DNA from: Bordetella ansorpii
GTDB taxonomy: Bacteria > Pseudomonadota > Gammaproteobacteria > Burkholderiales > Burkholderiaceae_B
Direction: 5' to 3'
Assembly: GCF_900078315.1 (NCBI RefSeq)
Contig: NZ_FKBS01000008.1
Location: forward strand, 26,471-90,470
DNA length: 64,000 nucleotides
Position 1 is the stretch's first letter. The number at the start of each line of letters is the position of its first letter. This document shows positions 17,389 to 25,356 of the stretch, one piece after another. A model generated the notes under the pieces. It did no database searches, had not been told where the DNA came from, and saw only the letters and a list, made by a program, of their open reading frames with translations. The position numbers and the translations under genes are program-made.

Positions 17389-18387
17389 ATGAAGCAAAGT
17401 TTCAAGCGGCACGGTCTGGCGGCGGCCCTGTGCCTGGCCGCGGTGTTGCCCGGCGCACGCGTGGCGCAGGCGGCGGATACGGCCTCGTGGCCCAGCCGGC
17501 CGGTGCAGCTGATCGTGCCGTTCGCCAACGGCGGCTCGACCGACCTGGTGGCGCGCAAGGTGGCCGATGCCCTGGGCAAGGAAGTCGGCCAGACGGTCAT
17601 CGTCGAGAACAAGGTCGGCGCGGGCGGCGTGATCGGCTCGTCCTACCTGTCGCGCCAGAAGCCCGACGGCTACGCGTTGCTGCTGGGCACAGTCTCCACG
17701 CACTCGATCCACGAAAGCGTGATGAAGAACCTGCCCTACAACCCGCGCAAGGACTTCACGCCCATCACCATGATCGGCCTGATTCCCGACCTGATCGTCG
17801 TGAATCCCGAAGTGGTCAAGGTCAAGAACCTGCAGGAGTTCATCGCGCTGGCCAAGGCCAAGCCCGGCGTCCTGAACTATGCGTCGGGCGGTCCCGGCAC
17901 GTCGAGCCACCTGGGCAGCGAATACTTCGCCACCGAAGCCCAGATCAAGATGAACCACGTGCCGTACAAAGGCAGCGGTCCGGCCCTCATCGACGTGCTC
18001 GGCGGCCACGTGGACATGATGCTGGACGTGATCATGACCTCGCTGGAACCGGTGAAGGCCGGCCGCCTGAAGGCCCTGGGCGTGACCTCGCGCACCCGTT
18101 CGCCCCTGCTGCCCGACGTGCCCACTCTTGAAGAGCAGGGCATGAAGGACTTCGAGGCCATCATCTGGTTCGCGGTCTACGCGCCGCCCAACATGCCGGC
18201 CGACCTGCAGGAGAAGATCGCCGGCAAGATCGACACGGTGCTCAAACGACCCGAGATGGTGCAGTTCCTGCAGGGCCAGGGCATCCAGGTGGTGGCCGAA
18301 GGCCCGAAGCAGCTTCAGGAGCAGGCCAACGCCGACGCCGACAAGTGGCGCGCCGTCGTGCAGAAGGCCGGCATCGAACCGCAGTAA
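17389..18387 (+). CDS. Bug-family (TctC-like) periplasmic solute receptor
   Basis: A 332-residue receptor with a signal peptide ending near residue 28 (GARVAQAAD). The family motifs are intact: WPSRPVQLIVPFANGGSTDLVARKVADALGK, VIVENKVGAGGVIGSSYL and DGYALLLGT. The later PYKGSGPALIDVLGGHVDMM and LKALGVTS blocks also match. The ATG at 17389 directly follows an in-frame GTG. It is divergent from a LysR gene. Its position between hyuAB and an amine dehydrogenase suggests it delivers a cyclic imide, imino acid or opine to those enzymes; that is inference. Confidence 0.92.
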   Translation: MKQSFKRHGLAAALCLAAVLPGARVAQAADTASWPSRPVQLIVPFANGGSTDLVARKVADALGKEVGQTVIVENKVGAGGVIGSSYLSRQKPDGYALLLGTVSTHSIHESVMKNLPYNPRKDFTPITMIGLIPDLIVVNPEVVKVKNLQEFIALAKAKPGVLNYASGGPGTSSHLGSEYFATEAQIKMNHVPYKGSGPALIDVLGGHVDMMLDVIMTSLEPVKAGRLKALGVTSRTRSPLLPDVPTLEEQGMKDFEAIIWFAVYAPPNMPADLQEKIAGKIDTVLKRPEMVQFLQGQGIQVVAEGPKQLQEQANADADKWRAVVQKAGIEPQ

Positions 18388-18397
18388 AGCGGACTGA

Positions 18398-18441
18398 GGG
18401 CTCGCCATTCCGGGCCTTTCCGGGTTCAGGCGGGCGAGCCC
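18398..18441. terminator. Long-stem inverted repeat at convergent gene ends
   Basis: GGGCTCGCC at 18398-18406 is perfectly complementary to GGCGAGCCC at 18433-18441, enclosing 26 bases that include the stop of the minus-strand oxidoreductase gene. It sits just after the Bug receptor stop. It lacks a T-run, so a role as a terminator or mRNA 3'-end hairpin is only suggested by position. Confidence 0.4.
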
Positions 18442-19559
18442 TGGAAACGCCCGATGGCGAATGCGTCGATCGGCAGGCTGCTGCGCCGGTCGACCACCAG
18501 TTCGCTGACGATGCGCCCGACCACGGGCGACATCTCGAACCCGTGGGCCGAGAAGCCGAAGGCGTGCACCACGTTGCTGGCGCGGCCGCTGTGGCCCAGC
18601 ACCGGAATGTTGTCCGGCATCACGCCCTCGACACCGGCCCAGGTGCGGTTCACCGGCAAGGTCTTCAGGTGCGGAAACAGGTCGGTCACGGTGACCGCGC
18701 TGTTGTACAGCCGCGCCACATCGACGTCGGCCAGGCGTTCACCGGGATTGGCCTCGCAGCGCAGCGCGCCGCCGATCAGCACCGACCCGTTCTCGAACTG
18801 CTTGAACGACAGGGGCCGGCCCATGGCGCCCAGCACCGGATCGACAAAGGGCGCGATCTTCTGCGTGATCATCAGCATCAGCCCGGTCGGCTGGACGGGC
18901 ACGGGCTCGCCCAACTGGCGCGCGAATTCGCCCGCCCAGGCGCCGGCGCAGTTGACCACATGCGTGGCCGAGCAGATCACGCCGCCCGCCTGCGCCACCC
19001 AGCGGTCACCCAGGGGTTCGATCTTCTCGACTTTCTGGCCTTCGAACACCTGCACGCCCTGGCGGCGGGCCGCGCCCAGCATGGCCAGCACGGTGCGGTA
19101 GGGGTTGGCGTGGCCGTCTTCCTTCGCCCAGATGCCGCCCAGCACGTGGGGCGACATGGATGGCACCAGTTCGCGCACGGCGGTCTGGTCGATCAGCACT
19201 TCGTGATGAAAGCCCAGGGCCTGCAGTTCGCCCACGCGCTTGCGAGCAGCCGCCATGTCGGCCTCGGTCTCGGCGACCTTGAGCTGGCCGCTGGCCTCGA
19301 AGCCGCAATCGGCTCCGAAAAAGCCGGGCATGTCGACCCAGTATTCGTCACGCGCCACCAGCGACAGCGGGATTTCGGCGACGTGCCGTCCCAGCGTGCG
19401 CACGCCGCCCGCATTTACGCCCGAGGCGTGGCGGCCGCTGTACTGCGCTTCCAGCACTACCGTCTTCAGGCCGCGCCGCGCGAGATGCACCGCGCTGGAC
19501 AGGCCGGCCAACCCGCCGCCGACCACCACCACATCGGCTTCGATACGTTGCGGGCTCAT
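18426..19559 (-). CDS. FAD-dependent amine/imino-acid dehydrogenase, DAO-type subunit
   Basis: A 377-residue DAO-fold flavoprotein. The FAD-binding GGGLAG motif is at residues 14-19 (VVVVGGGLAGLSSAVHLARRG), with the partner RHASGVNAGGVR loop and the late GVEGVMPDNIPVLGHSG block. It corresponds to the catalytic subunit of three-subunit dehydrogenases such as opine oxidase (OoxB), HcnC and D-hydroxyproline dehydrogenase. The two genes upstream on the same strand encode the other two subunits, each overlapping by 4 bp. It would oxidise the N-C bond of an opine or secondary amino acid. The start at 19559 fits the dinucleotide fold. Confidence 0.85.
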   Translation of the reverse strand: MSPQRIEADVVVVGGGLAGLSSAVHLARRGLKTVVLEAQYSGRHASGVNAGGVRTLGRHVAEIPLSLVARDEYWVDMPGFFGADCGFEASGQLKVAETEADMAAARKRVGELQALGFHHEVLIDQTAVRELVPSMSPHVLGGIWAKEDGHANPYRTVLAMLGAARRQGVQVFEGQKVEKIEPLGDRWVAQAGGVICSATHVVNCAGAWAGEFARQLGEPVPVQPTGLMLMITQKIAPFVDPVLGAMGRPLSFKQFENGSVLIGGALRCEANPGERLADVDVARLYNSAVTVTDLFPHLKTLPVNRTWAGVEGVMPDNIPVLGHSGRASNVVHAFGFSAHGFEMSPVVGRIVSELVVDRRSSLPIDAFAIGRFQGSPA

Positions 19560-20983
19560 GGCTTTTCTCCTGCTTGGGCGGCGGCGCCGCGCGCCAATTG
19601 TTCCAGCGTGATCGGTTTGAGCGGGGGCCGCAGCCGGTAATAACCGACCTGGGCGGGCGATATGCCGCGCGCGTCGGCAACGATCTCGTCCACGGTCAGG
19701 CCGCATTGGCGTCCCTGGCACGGGCCCATGCCGCAGCGCAGATAGGACTTGAGCTGATTCGGATCGGGCTGGTCCGTGGCCAGTTGCGCACGGATCGCGC
19801 CGGCGCTGACATGTTCGCAACGGCAGGCGATGACGTTGTCGGCAGGCACGCGAATGGCGTCGGGCGGCGTATAGAGCGTGTCGAGAAAGGCGCGGAACGG
19901 CGCCTGGCCGGCGATGCGGCGCTGCAGTTCGGCGATGCGCGCATCGCGGGGTTGCGACGCCGCCGACTGGCGCGCCGCGGCGATCGCCAGGCCAGCCAGT
20001 TCGCCTTGCAGCGCGGAGGTCCTGGCGCCGACGATGCCCGCGCCGTCGCCCACCACGTAGCAGCCGGACAGGCTGGCCAGGCCGCGGTCATCCACGCGGG
20101 GTTTCCAGCAGCGTTGCGTGTCATCCCACGTGTGGTCCAGGCGCAGCGCCTGGCTGTTCTGGATGTTCGGCACCACGCCCTGATGCAGCAGGACGAGGTC
20201 GGTCCCGATCCGGTGCGTGCGGCCCGCGGCCTTGAAACGCACGGCCTGCGCCGCTTCCTTGCCTTCGATGACCAGATCCTCGGCATGCTTGTAGCGAGGG
20301 ATGGCGGCGCGGCGGATCGCCCGCAGCATAGTCATGCCCTTGCGCAGTTCCGCCCAGTTGGCCAGCGCACCGGCCACGTTGCGGGCCGCGCGCAGGTAAT
20401 GGGCGCGAGGCGTGGTCTCGACGATGGCCTTGATCGAGACGCCCGCGCGCAGATACTGCCAGGCCAGCAGATAGAGCAGGGGGCCGGCGCCGACCAGCAC
20501 CGCCGGCCGGCTGGGCACCACGCCCTCGGTCTTCAGCAGGATCTGGGCCGCGCCCGCCGTCATCACGCCGGGCAAGGTCCAGCCAGGCACGGGACAGGGG
20601 CGTTCCTGCGCGCCGGTGGCCAGCACCAGGGCATCCGTCGTGTAGGTGCGCGGCTGGCCATCGACCAGCGCGAAGACCTGCTTTTCCCGGGTGATCTGCC
20701 ACACCGACGTGCCACCTTGCAGGCGCGCACCACTGCGGCGGAACCGGTCCAGCAGCGCCAGCCCGGCGCCGTAATCGGGGCCCAGTATCTGGTGCCGCGC
20801 CGGATCGGCGGCCTCTACCGCGCGGTAGATCTGGCCGCCCGCGCGGGCCTGTTCGTCCAGCACCAGCACCCGCAGCCCCTGTTCGGCGGCGGCACAGGCA
20901 GCGGCCAACCCCGCGGGGCCGGCGCCGATCACCAGGACATCGGCATGGCGGGCGGCGGCCGTCGCATTGACTGCCGCGCTCAT
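19556..20983 (-). CDS. FAD/NAD-type oxidoreductase subunit with BFD-like [2Fe-2S] end
   Basis: A 475-residue subunit of the opine-oxidase/HcnB family. FAD motif GAGPAG is at residues 20-25; a second dinucleotide motif appears in PAVLVGAGPLLYLLAWQYL. The C-terminus carries a BFD-like iron-sulfur motif: Cys-Arg-Cys (VIACRCEHVS), then CGMGPCQGRQCG. It mediates electron transfer within the heterotrimer. It overlaps the DAO-type gene at its end and the ferredoxin-like gene at its start, each by 4 bp, giving strict co-translation. The ATG at 20983 was chosen for that overlap; the frame is open further upstream. Confidence 0.87.
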   Translation of the reverse strand: MSAAVNATAAARHADVLVIGAGPAGLAAACAAAEQGLRVLVLDEQARAGGQIYRAVEAADPARHQILGPDYGAGLALLDRFRRSGARLQGGTSVWQITREKQVFALVDGQPRTYTTDALVLATGAQERPCPVPGWTLPGVMTAGAAQILLKTEGVVPSRPAVLVGAGPLLYLLAWQYLRAGVSIKAIVETTPRAHYLRAARNVAGALANWAELRKGMTMLRAIRRAAIPRYKHAEDLVIEGKEAAQAVRFKAAGRTHRIGTDLVLLHQGVVPNIQNSQALRLDHTWDDTQRCWKPRVDDRGLASLSGCYVVGDGAGIVGARTSALQGELAGLAIAAARQSAASQPRDARIAELQRRIAGQAPFRAFLDTLYTPPDAIRVPADNVIACRCEHVSAGAIRAQLATDQPDPNQLKSYLRCGMGPCQGRQCGLTVDEIVADARGISPAQVGYYRLRPPLKPITLEQLARGAAAQAGEKP

Positions 20984-21342
20984 GCCGGATCCCCGCCTGG
21001 TTCCGTGACGGATCGTCCCGTGCGCACGTTCATGCCCTCGCGCACCACGACCATACAGCTCTGCGTATGGACCTCGCCGTCCACGTCGACCAGGCATTCG
21101 AAACAGGCGCCCATCATGCAGTAGGGCGCGCGCGGATCGTTGCCCGCGGGATTGCGTTGGAAGGTTCGCGCGCCACTGCACAGCAGTGCGGTCGCCAGGG
21201 TGATGCCGGCAGGTACGCATTGCGGCTGGCCATCGACCGTCACGGTGACGGTGCCACGGGCGCCGGTCGAGGCCTCGAGCCGCCGCCATATGGGTTCGGA
21301 CGCATTGGCCGAGGATTGATTCGGGTTTTCCCTAGATTCCAT
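20980..21342 (-). CDS. Small [2Fe-2S] subunit (OoxC/HcnA-like)
   Basis: A 120-residue ferredoxin-like subunit. Its cysteine motif YCMMGACFECLVDVDG matches the HcnA/opine-oxidase small subunit pattern. It is preceded by TVTVDGQPQCVPAGITLATALL, the usual beta-grasp start. It is first in the three-gene minus-strand operon, and its promoter region (21343-21497) is shared with the divergent LysR gene. I chose ATG 21342, MESRENPN; further upstream codons do not resemble the family. Confidence 0.82.
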   Translation of the reverse strand: MESRENPNQSSANASEPIWRRLEASTGARGTVTVTVDGQPQCVPAGITLATALLCSGARTFQRNPAGNDPRAPYCMMGACFECLVDVDGEVHTQSCMVVVREGMNVRTGRSVTEPGGDPA

Positions 21343-21497
21343 AGCAAATAGGTATGTATAGGTTCGCCGGTGCTTCTTTGAGGGTGGCGCCGGAAATTCG
21401 CAGGAAAATCGCAACGCAGACCTTGCTTCAGCAGATGCTAAGACCCTGGAAAGCCTATGTACAATTCCTAAACTTCACCTTTCAATGTCTTTTTGCT

Positions 21498-22442
21498 ATG
21501 GCTGGCCGCGTCACTTTCCGCCATCTCGAAGCCTTCCGCGCGGTCATGCTGCGCAAGACCGTCACCAGCGCAGCCGAGATGATGCACGTCTCACAACCGG
21601 TAGTGACGCGCCTGCTCAATGCCCTGGAAGAACGGCTGGATTTCCGCCTGTTCGAGCGTGTGAAAGGGCGCCTGACGCCCACGGCCCAGGCCCTGTTGCT
21701 GTTCGACGAGGTGCAGCGCTCGTTGCGCGGCGTCGATCACGTGCTGGGCGTGGCGCAGGAAATCCGCGACCAGCACTATGGCCGGCTGCACATCGCGGCG
21801 GCGCCGGTGATGGCGCTGTCCTTCCTGCCCAAGGTGATCGCCGAATTCTCGCGTACGCGGCCCCGGGTGGCCGTCACGCTGGTCATGCACAGCTCGCGCA
21901 CGGTGGTGGACATGGTGCTGGGCGAGCAGTGCGACGTGGGTTTCGGCATCCTGCCCGAGGTGTCGCGGGGGCAGTTCGGCGAACTGCTGATGTCGGCGCG
22001 GCTGGTCTGTGGGTTGCCGCTGGGACACCCGCTGGCCTCGCGTTCGCGCCTATCGCCCAAGGATCTGGCGGGCGAGCACTTCGTTTCGCATTCGACCATG
22101 CTGGACGTGCGGCTGCGCATCGACAGCGTCTTCGCGGCGCATGGCGTGCAGCGGGCGCTGACCATCGAAACGCCCACCTCGCAGTCCATTCTTGCCCTGG
22201 TCGAGGCCGGCGCGGGCGTGGCGCTGATCGATCCGCTGACGGCGGCATGCTATCAGGGCGGGAAGTTGCGCTTCCTGCCGTTCGACCCGGTGATCAAGAC
22301 GGGCTTCTCGATGCTGACGGCACCGGGCCGCTTGCCATCGATGCTGTTGGAGCCGTTCGCGCAAGAAGTCCGGCGCAGTCTGGCGAGCCTGGTGGATCCT
22401 GCGATGGTGCTGGAGGGGGATCAGGAGGCGAGGCGAGGGTAG
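21498..22442 (+). CDS. LysR-family regulator (OccR/NocR-like)
   Basis: A 314-residue LysR protein, divergent from the three-subunit dehydrogenase operon. HTH: FRHLEAFRAVMLRKTVTSAAEMMHVSQPVVTRLLNALEERLDFRLFERVKGRLTPT. This phrase, with RVKGRL, resembles the opine regulators OccR/NocR. The regulator and enzyme types agree, supporting an opine- or imino-acid-degrading module. ATG 21498 was chosen; the frame is open upstream but those codons carry no domain. Confidence 0.87.
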   Translation: MAGRVTFRHLEAFRAVMLRKTVTSAAEMMHVSQPVVTRLLNALEERLDFRLFERVKGRLTPTAQALLLFDEVQRSLRGVDHVLGVAQEIRDQHYGRLHIAAAPVMALSFLPKVIAEFSRTRPRVAVTLVMHSSRTVVDMVLGEQCDVGFGILPEVSRGQFGELLMSARLVCGLPLGHPLASRSRLSPKDLAGEHFVSHSTMLDVRLRIDSVFAAHGVQRALTIETPTSQSILALVEAGAGVALIDPLTAACYQGGKLRFLPFDPVIKTGFSMLTAPGRLPSMLLEPFAQEVRRSLASLVDPAMVLEGDQEARRG

Positions 22443-22494
22443 ACCGTCTGCCCCCGCCCACGCGCTTACGCCGCCTGGACCAATCCCAACTGCG

Positions 22495-22605
22495 GCGGCA
22501 GGCGTGGCGCCGCTGACCTGCCTGGCCGAATGGCGAATGGGGCTGGCCAGGCGCGCGTTGCGGGAGGGCAAACGGCCGGTGGCGGCCATTGCAAAGACTG
22601 GCCAA
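22495..22605 (+). pseudogene. Relic of an AraC-family regulator HTH
   Basis: In one plus frame this gap reads GVAPLTCLAEWRMGLARRALREGKRPVAAIAKTG. That closely follows the start of the AraC second helix-turn-helix (xAPLxYLxxWRMxLARxxLRxGxRPVAxIAxxxGY). The usual continuation (SESAFSRAFRR...) is missing, and nothing upstream in frame resembles an AraC sensor domain. It therefore looks like the remnant of a deleted regulator gene lying between LysR and the small unknown gene. Confidence 0.5.
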
Positions 22606-22620
22606 CCAGCCTTGCCGGCT

Positions 22621-22902
22621 TCACTTGAATTTGGCCCAATGGGCTTCGAGCCAGGCCACCACGTTTGCCTGGGTGCGGACGTCCGCCGGCAGTCCTGTCT
22701 GGATCATGCGTTCGGCTTTCAATGCCGCGGCGCGATTGAAGTTGTGCTTGGCGCAGAACCGGTTGAGCAGATAAACGACTTCGTAGATCTCTTTCCGGTT
22801 GAACAGGCTGCTGTCCGGCTCTCCCCGGAGTTTCAGGTCATCTCCCCGGGTCGCGCCTTTTGCGTAGGGATATCCGAGCGTATCTGCGGTGATGACTGCC
22901 AT
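22621..22902 (-). CDS. Small protein of unknown function
   Basis: A 93-residue protein that I do not recognise. It starts MAVITADTLGYPYAKGATRGDD and has a helical second half (YEVVYLLNRFCAKHNFNRAAALKAERMIQTGLPADVRTQANVVAWLEAHW). No signal peptide or membrane segment is visible. A strong Shine-Dalgarno (acaggagaagcg) precedes the ATG, which supports a real gene. The frame is open for 47 more codons to a TTG at 23043, which also follows a ggaggac sequence, so a longer form cannot be excluded. Confidence 0.55.
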   Translation of the reverse strand: MAVITADTLGYPYAKGATRGDDLKLRGEPDSSLFNRKEIYEVVYLLNRFCAKHNFNRAAALKAERMIQTGLPADVRTQANVVAWLEAHWAKFK

Positions 22903-23214
22903 CGCTTCTCCTGTATTGGTATTCGAAAGCGGTTCGGTTGAATCCCTCTGAACAAAAAGCCGCGCTGTATGCTCCTTTCGTTTGCCAGCCGGGTCAATGG
23001 CGGTAACGGTTTGATGCTTTCTGCCCGGCCGATCCCATTTCAAGTCCTCCGTATGCTGACGATTTGGCGCAATTTAGCGATCTGCTGTCCGGACTTGCGT
23101 ATTGCATCCGGAACGGGCCGACGTATCATGGCTGCATAGACCGTCAGCAAGAGCTTGCCTGGGCATGAATGCTGCCCGCCTCTCATGCAACGGCGGCGCG
23201 AATCAAGGGCAAAC
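22903..23214. other. Non-coding gap before xdhC
   Basis: This stretch of about 310 bases lies between the start of the small minus-strand gene and the xdhC start. It is somewhat lower in GC than its surroundings. No conserved reading frame, tRNA, strong hairpin or copy of the island's TCAGTRYACTGA palindrome was found. It presumably carries the divergent promoters of both genes. Confidence 0.5.
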
Positions 23215-24228
23215 ATGGATACGATCGACACACTGGTGCTGCGTGCCTTGCGGGACTGGCGGATGGCCGGACGGCGGGCGGTACTGGCCACCGTGGTGCG
23301 CACCTGGGGGTCGTCGCCACGGCCCGTGGGCGCGATGATGGCGCTTTGCGAAGACGGCGGCGTGGTGGGGTCGGTATCGGGCGGCTGCATCGAGGACGAC
23401 CTGATCGACCGCTACACCCAGGCCTATGGCCGCGGAGCGATTCCCGGGGGGCCGCCGGAACTGCTGCGCTATGGCGTCAGCGCGGACGAGGCGCACCGTT
23501 TCGGACTGCCTTGCGGCGGCACGCTCGAATTGCTGCTGGAGTTCGACCCCGACCCCGGCTCGCTGGACAGGCTGGTCGTCCGCCTCGATAACGGCGAACT
23601 GGTGCGCAGAGAGGTGGATTGCCGCGATGGCGCCGTGCAACTGTTCGGCACGGATGCGCCGTGCGACCTGCAATTCGACGGCGCGCGCCTGGCGAATACC
23701 TTGGGACCGGGTTATCGCATGCTGCTGATCGGCGCGGGCGCGCTGGCGCAGTATCTGGCCACCATGGCCATCTTCAATGGATTCAAGGTAACCGTGTGCG
23801 ACCCCCGCGTCGAGCATCGCACCACCTGGGCCATGCCCGACGTACCCCTGCTGACGGAAATGCCCGACGATGTGGTGACGGCGTTCCGGCCGGATTCGCG
23901 CACCTGCATCCTGGCGCTGACCCACGACCCCAAGCTGGATGACCTGGCCTTGCTCGAGGCGCTGGAAAGTCCGGCCTTCTACGTCGGGGCCATCGGCTCA
24001 AGGCGCAACAGCGCCGCCCGGCGCGCGCGCTTCATGGAGCACTTCGATGCGACCGAGACCTCGCTGGCCAGGCTGCGCGGCCCCATCGGGCTGTATATCG
24101 GCAGCAAGACGCCCGCGGAAATCGCCGTCAGCATCATGGCCGAGGTGCTGGCCACCAAGAATGGCGTGGTGCTGGCGCCGGAAATGGACATCGAGGCCGC
24201 CAAGGCCTTCCGTGAACTGAACCCCTAG
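23215..24228 (+). CDS. xdhC: XdhC-family molybdenum-hydroxylase maturation factor
   Basis: A 337-residue XdhC/CoxI protein. The N-terminal XdhC_CoxI domain shows RRAVLATVVRTWGSSPRPVGAMMAL, then VGSVSGGCIEDDL with the conserved Cys. The C-terminal Rossmann domain begins MLLIGAGALAQYLA and ends GPIGLYIGSKTPAEIAVSIMAEVL. Family members bind molybdopterin and deliver the sulfurated cofactor to xanthine-dehydrogenase-family enzymes. The likely client is the molybdenum hydroxylase encoded from 29759. It converges on the MarR gene with a 5-bp gap, and no operator copy lies before it, so it may be regulated separately. Confidence 0.88.
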   Translation: MDTIDTLVLRALRDWRMAGRRAVLATVVRTWGSSPRPVGAMMALCEDGGVVGSVSGGCIEDDLIDRYTQAYGRGAIPGGPPELLRYGVSADEAHRFGLPCGGTLELLLEFDPDPGSLDRLVVRLDNGELVRREVDCRDGAVQLFGTDAPCDLQFDGARLANTLGPGYRMLLIGAGALAQYLATMAIFNGFKVTVCDPRVEHRTTWAMPDVPLLTEMPDDVVTAFRPDSRTCILALTHDPKLDDLALLEALESPAFYVGAIGSRRNSAARRARFMEHFDATETSLARLRGPIGLYIGSKTPAEIAVSIMAEVLATKNGVVLAPEMDIEAAKAFRELNP

Positions 24229-24233
24229 GCTGG

Positions 24234-24779
24234 TCAGAATGCCCGCAGCAGGGCGCGTCCGTAGTGATTGTTGGATTCGACCAGGATACCCAGCAAGCGC
24301 ATGAACACCTCGCGGTTGCGGGCATTCAGGGGTTCGAGCAGGCGCGCCTGCGCGCGCGCCATGCCCTCGTGCAGCTCTTCCACGATCTTGGCGCCGGCCT
24401 TGGTCAGCTTGGCCTGGCGCGACCGCTTGTCTTCGGGGTTGACGCGACGCTCGAGCAGGCCGCGCTCTTGAAGCCGCTTGATCACATCCGCGGTGGTGGT
24501 GCGGTCCAGGCCCACGTCCATGCCGATCTCGGTCTGGTCCATCCAGGGCAGCAGCGACAGCGCGGTCAACACGCCATACTGGACCGGCGTGATGTTCTGC
24601 GAATGGCATTCCTCGAAGAACATGGCGTAGTGGATCTGGTTCAGGCGGCGCACCAGGAAGCCCGGGCGCTCCCACAGGACCTCGCGCGCGACGTCTCCGT
24701 CCTCGTCCTGGGCGGGCGGGCGTGCGTTGAGGGTTGCCGACTTGCGCGCCGCCAGGGCGGATTTCTTAGGAGACGTCAT
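24234..24779 (-). CDS. picR: MarR-family regulator, predicted repressor of the picolinate island
   Basis: A 181-residue MarR protein. The winged helix is clear: ITPVQYGVLTALSLLPWMDQTEIGMDVGLDRTTTADVIKRLQERGLLERRVNPEDKRSRQAKLTKAG. A MarR-type PicR controls picolinate degradation in Alcaligenes faecalis, and this gene occupies the matching place. A palindrome, TCAGTACACTG on its coding strand, lies 27 bp before the ATG in its own promoter. Near-identical sites precede the other island operons, so autoregulation and a repressor role are likely. The ligand is probably picolinate or its 6-hydroxy derivative (inference). Confidence 0.8.
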   Translation of the reverse strand: MTSPKKSALAARKSATLNARPPAQDEDGDVAREVLWERPGFLVRRLNQIHYAMFFEECHSQNITPVQYGVLTALSLLPWMDQTEIGMDVGLDRTTTADVIKRLQERGLLERRVNPEDKRSRQAKLTKAGAKIVEELHEGMARAQARLLEPLNARNREVFMRLLGILVESNNHYGRALLRAF

Positions 24780-24805
24780 GCACACTTCCCGTGTGGGCAA
24801 AAATA

Positions 24806-24817
24806 ACAGTGTACTGA
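24806..24817. promoter_or_regulatory. MarR operator copy 1 (marR promoter)
   Basis: ACAGTGTACTGA, i.e. TCAGTACACTGT on the marR strand: an 11-of-12 match to TCAGTACACTGA at 28278. On that strand it is preceded by GACTTTAT, and the 28278 site, read the same way, by GACTTTGC, so the similarity extends beyond the palindrome. It sits between the marR start and the end of the oxygenase beta gene, where it could block marR transcription. Confidence 0.65.
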
Positions 24818-24823
24818 ATAAAG

Positions 24824-25342
24824 TCAGACGGGATAGACCAGATCGTTGGCCAGGATGTTGGTATCGTAGATCACGTCCCGGCGCTTCAGGCGCAGTGCGC
24901 CGTCCTCGCGCACGAACACATCCTGGTACACCCCGGCCAGGTGCACGGTGGTGGGGCCTTCGACCAGGGTCTGCATCAGCAGGAAGCTGGCCTGGGCGGC
25001 GATCTCGCCGGCTTGCGTGGCGTCGATGACGCGCACGCCGCTGACGATGTGCAGCAGGTAGCGCGGCGCGAACATCTGCGTGCGCGAGATCGCCACCGCC
25101 CGATCATGCATCATGTCGCGGCCTTCGGCGTAGACCAGCCCCACGGGCAGGTTCAGCTCGGCGTTTTCGCGCGCGGTGACGCGGTACACCGCATCCTCGA
25201 CGAAGAACTCCGGCCAGCGCTCGACATCGCCGCCGTCCAGCGCGGCGCAATATTCGGCGTGGAACAGCTCGATCCCGGCCTTCAACGCCAGCGCCTGCTC
25301 CAGCGGCAAGCGGCTGGGCACATAGGTGTTGCTTTGGTTCAT
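24824..25342 (-). CDS. Ring-hydroxylating oxygenase small (beta) subunit
   Basis: A 172-residue beta subunit of the aromatic-ring-hydroxylating oxygenase family (NTF2-like cone fold). Family blocks: ELFHAEYCAALDGGDVERWPEFFVEDAVYRVTARENAE, then GLVYAEGRDMMHDRAVAISRTQMFAPRYLLHIVSGVRV. The end, DGALRLKRRDVIYDTNILANDLVYPV, is also typical. It is non-catalytic and builds the alpha3beta3 oxygenase. It starts 14 bp after the alpha stop, last of the four-gene minus-strand operon. By synteny it is one component of the 6-hydroxypicolinate 3-monooxygenase. Confidence 0.88.
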   Translation of the reverse strand: MNQSNTYVPSRLPLEQALALKAGIELFHAEYCAALDGGDVERWPEFFVEDAVYRVTARENAELNLPVGLVYAEGRDMMHDRAVAISRTQMFAPRYLLHIVSGVRVIDATQAGEIAAQASFLLMQTLVEGPTTVHLAGVYQDVFVREDGALRLKRRDVIYDTNILANDLVYPV

Positions 25343-25356
25343 CTCGGCAGTTTCCT

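Noticed and set aside
20980-21342. hcnABC hydrogen cyanide synthase
   Set aside because: Subunit types are the same, but the divergent OccR-like LysR and the neighbouring Bug and hydantoinase genes favour an opine or imino-acid dehydrogenase.
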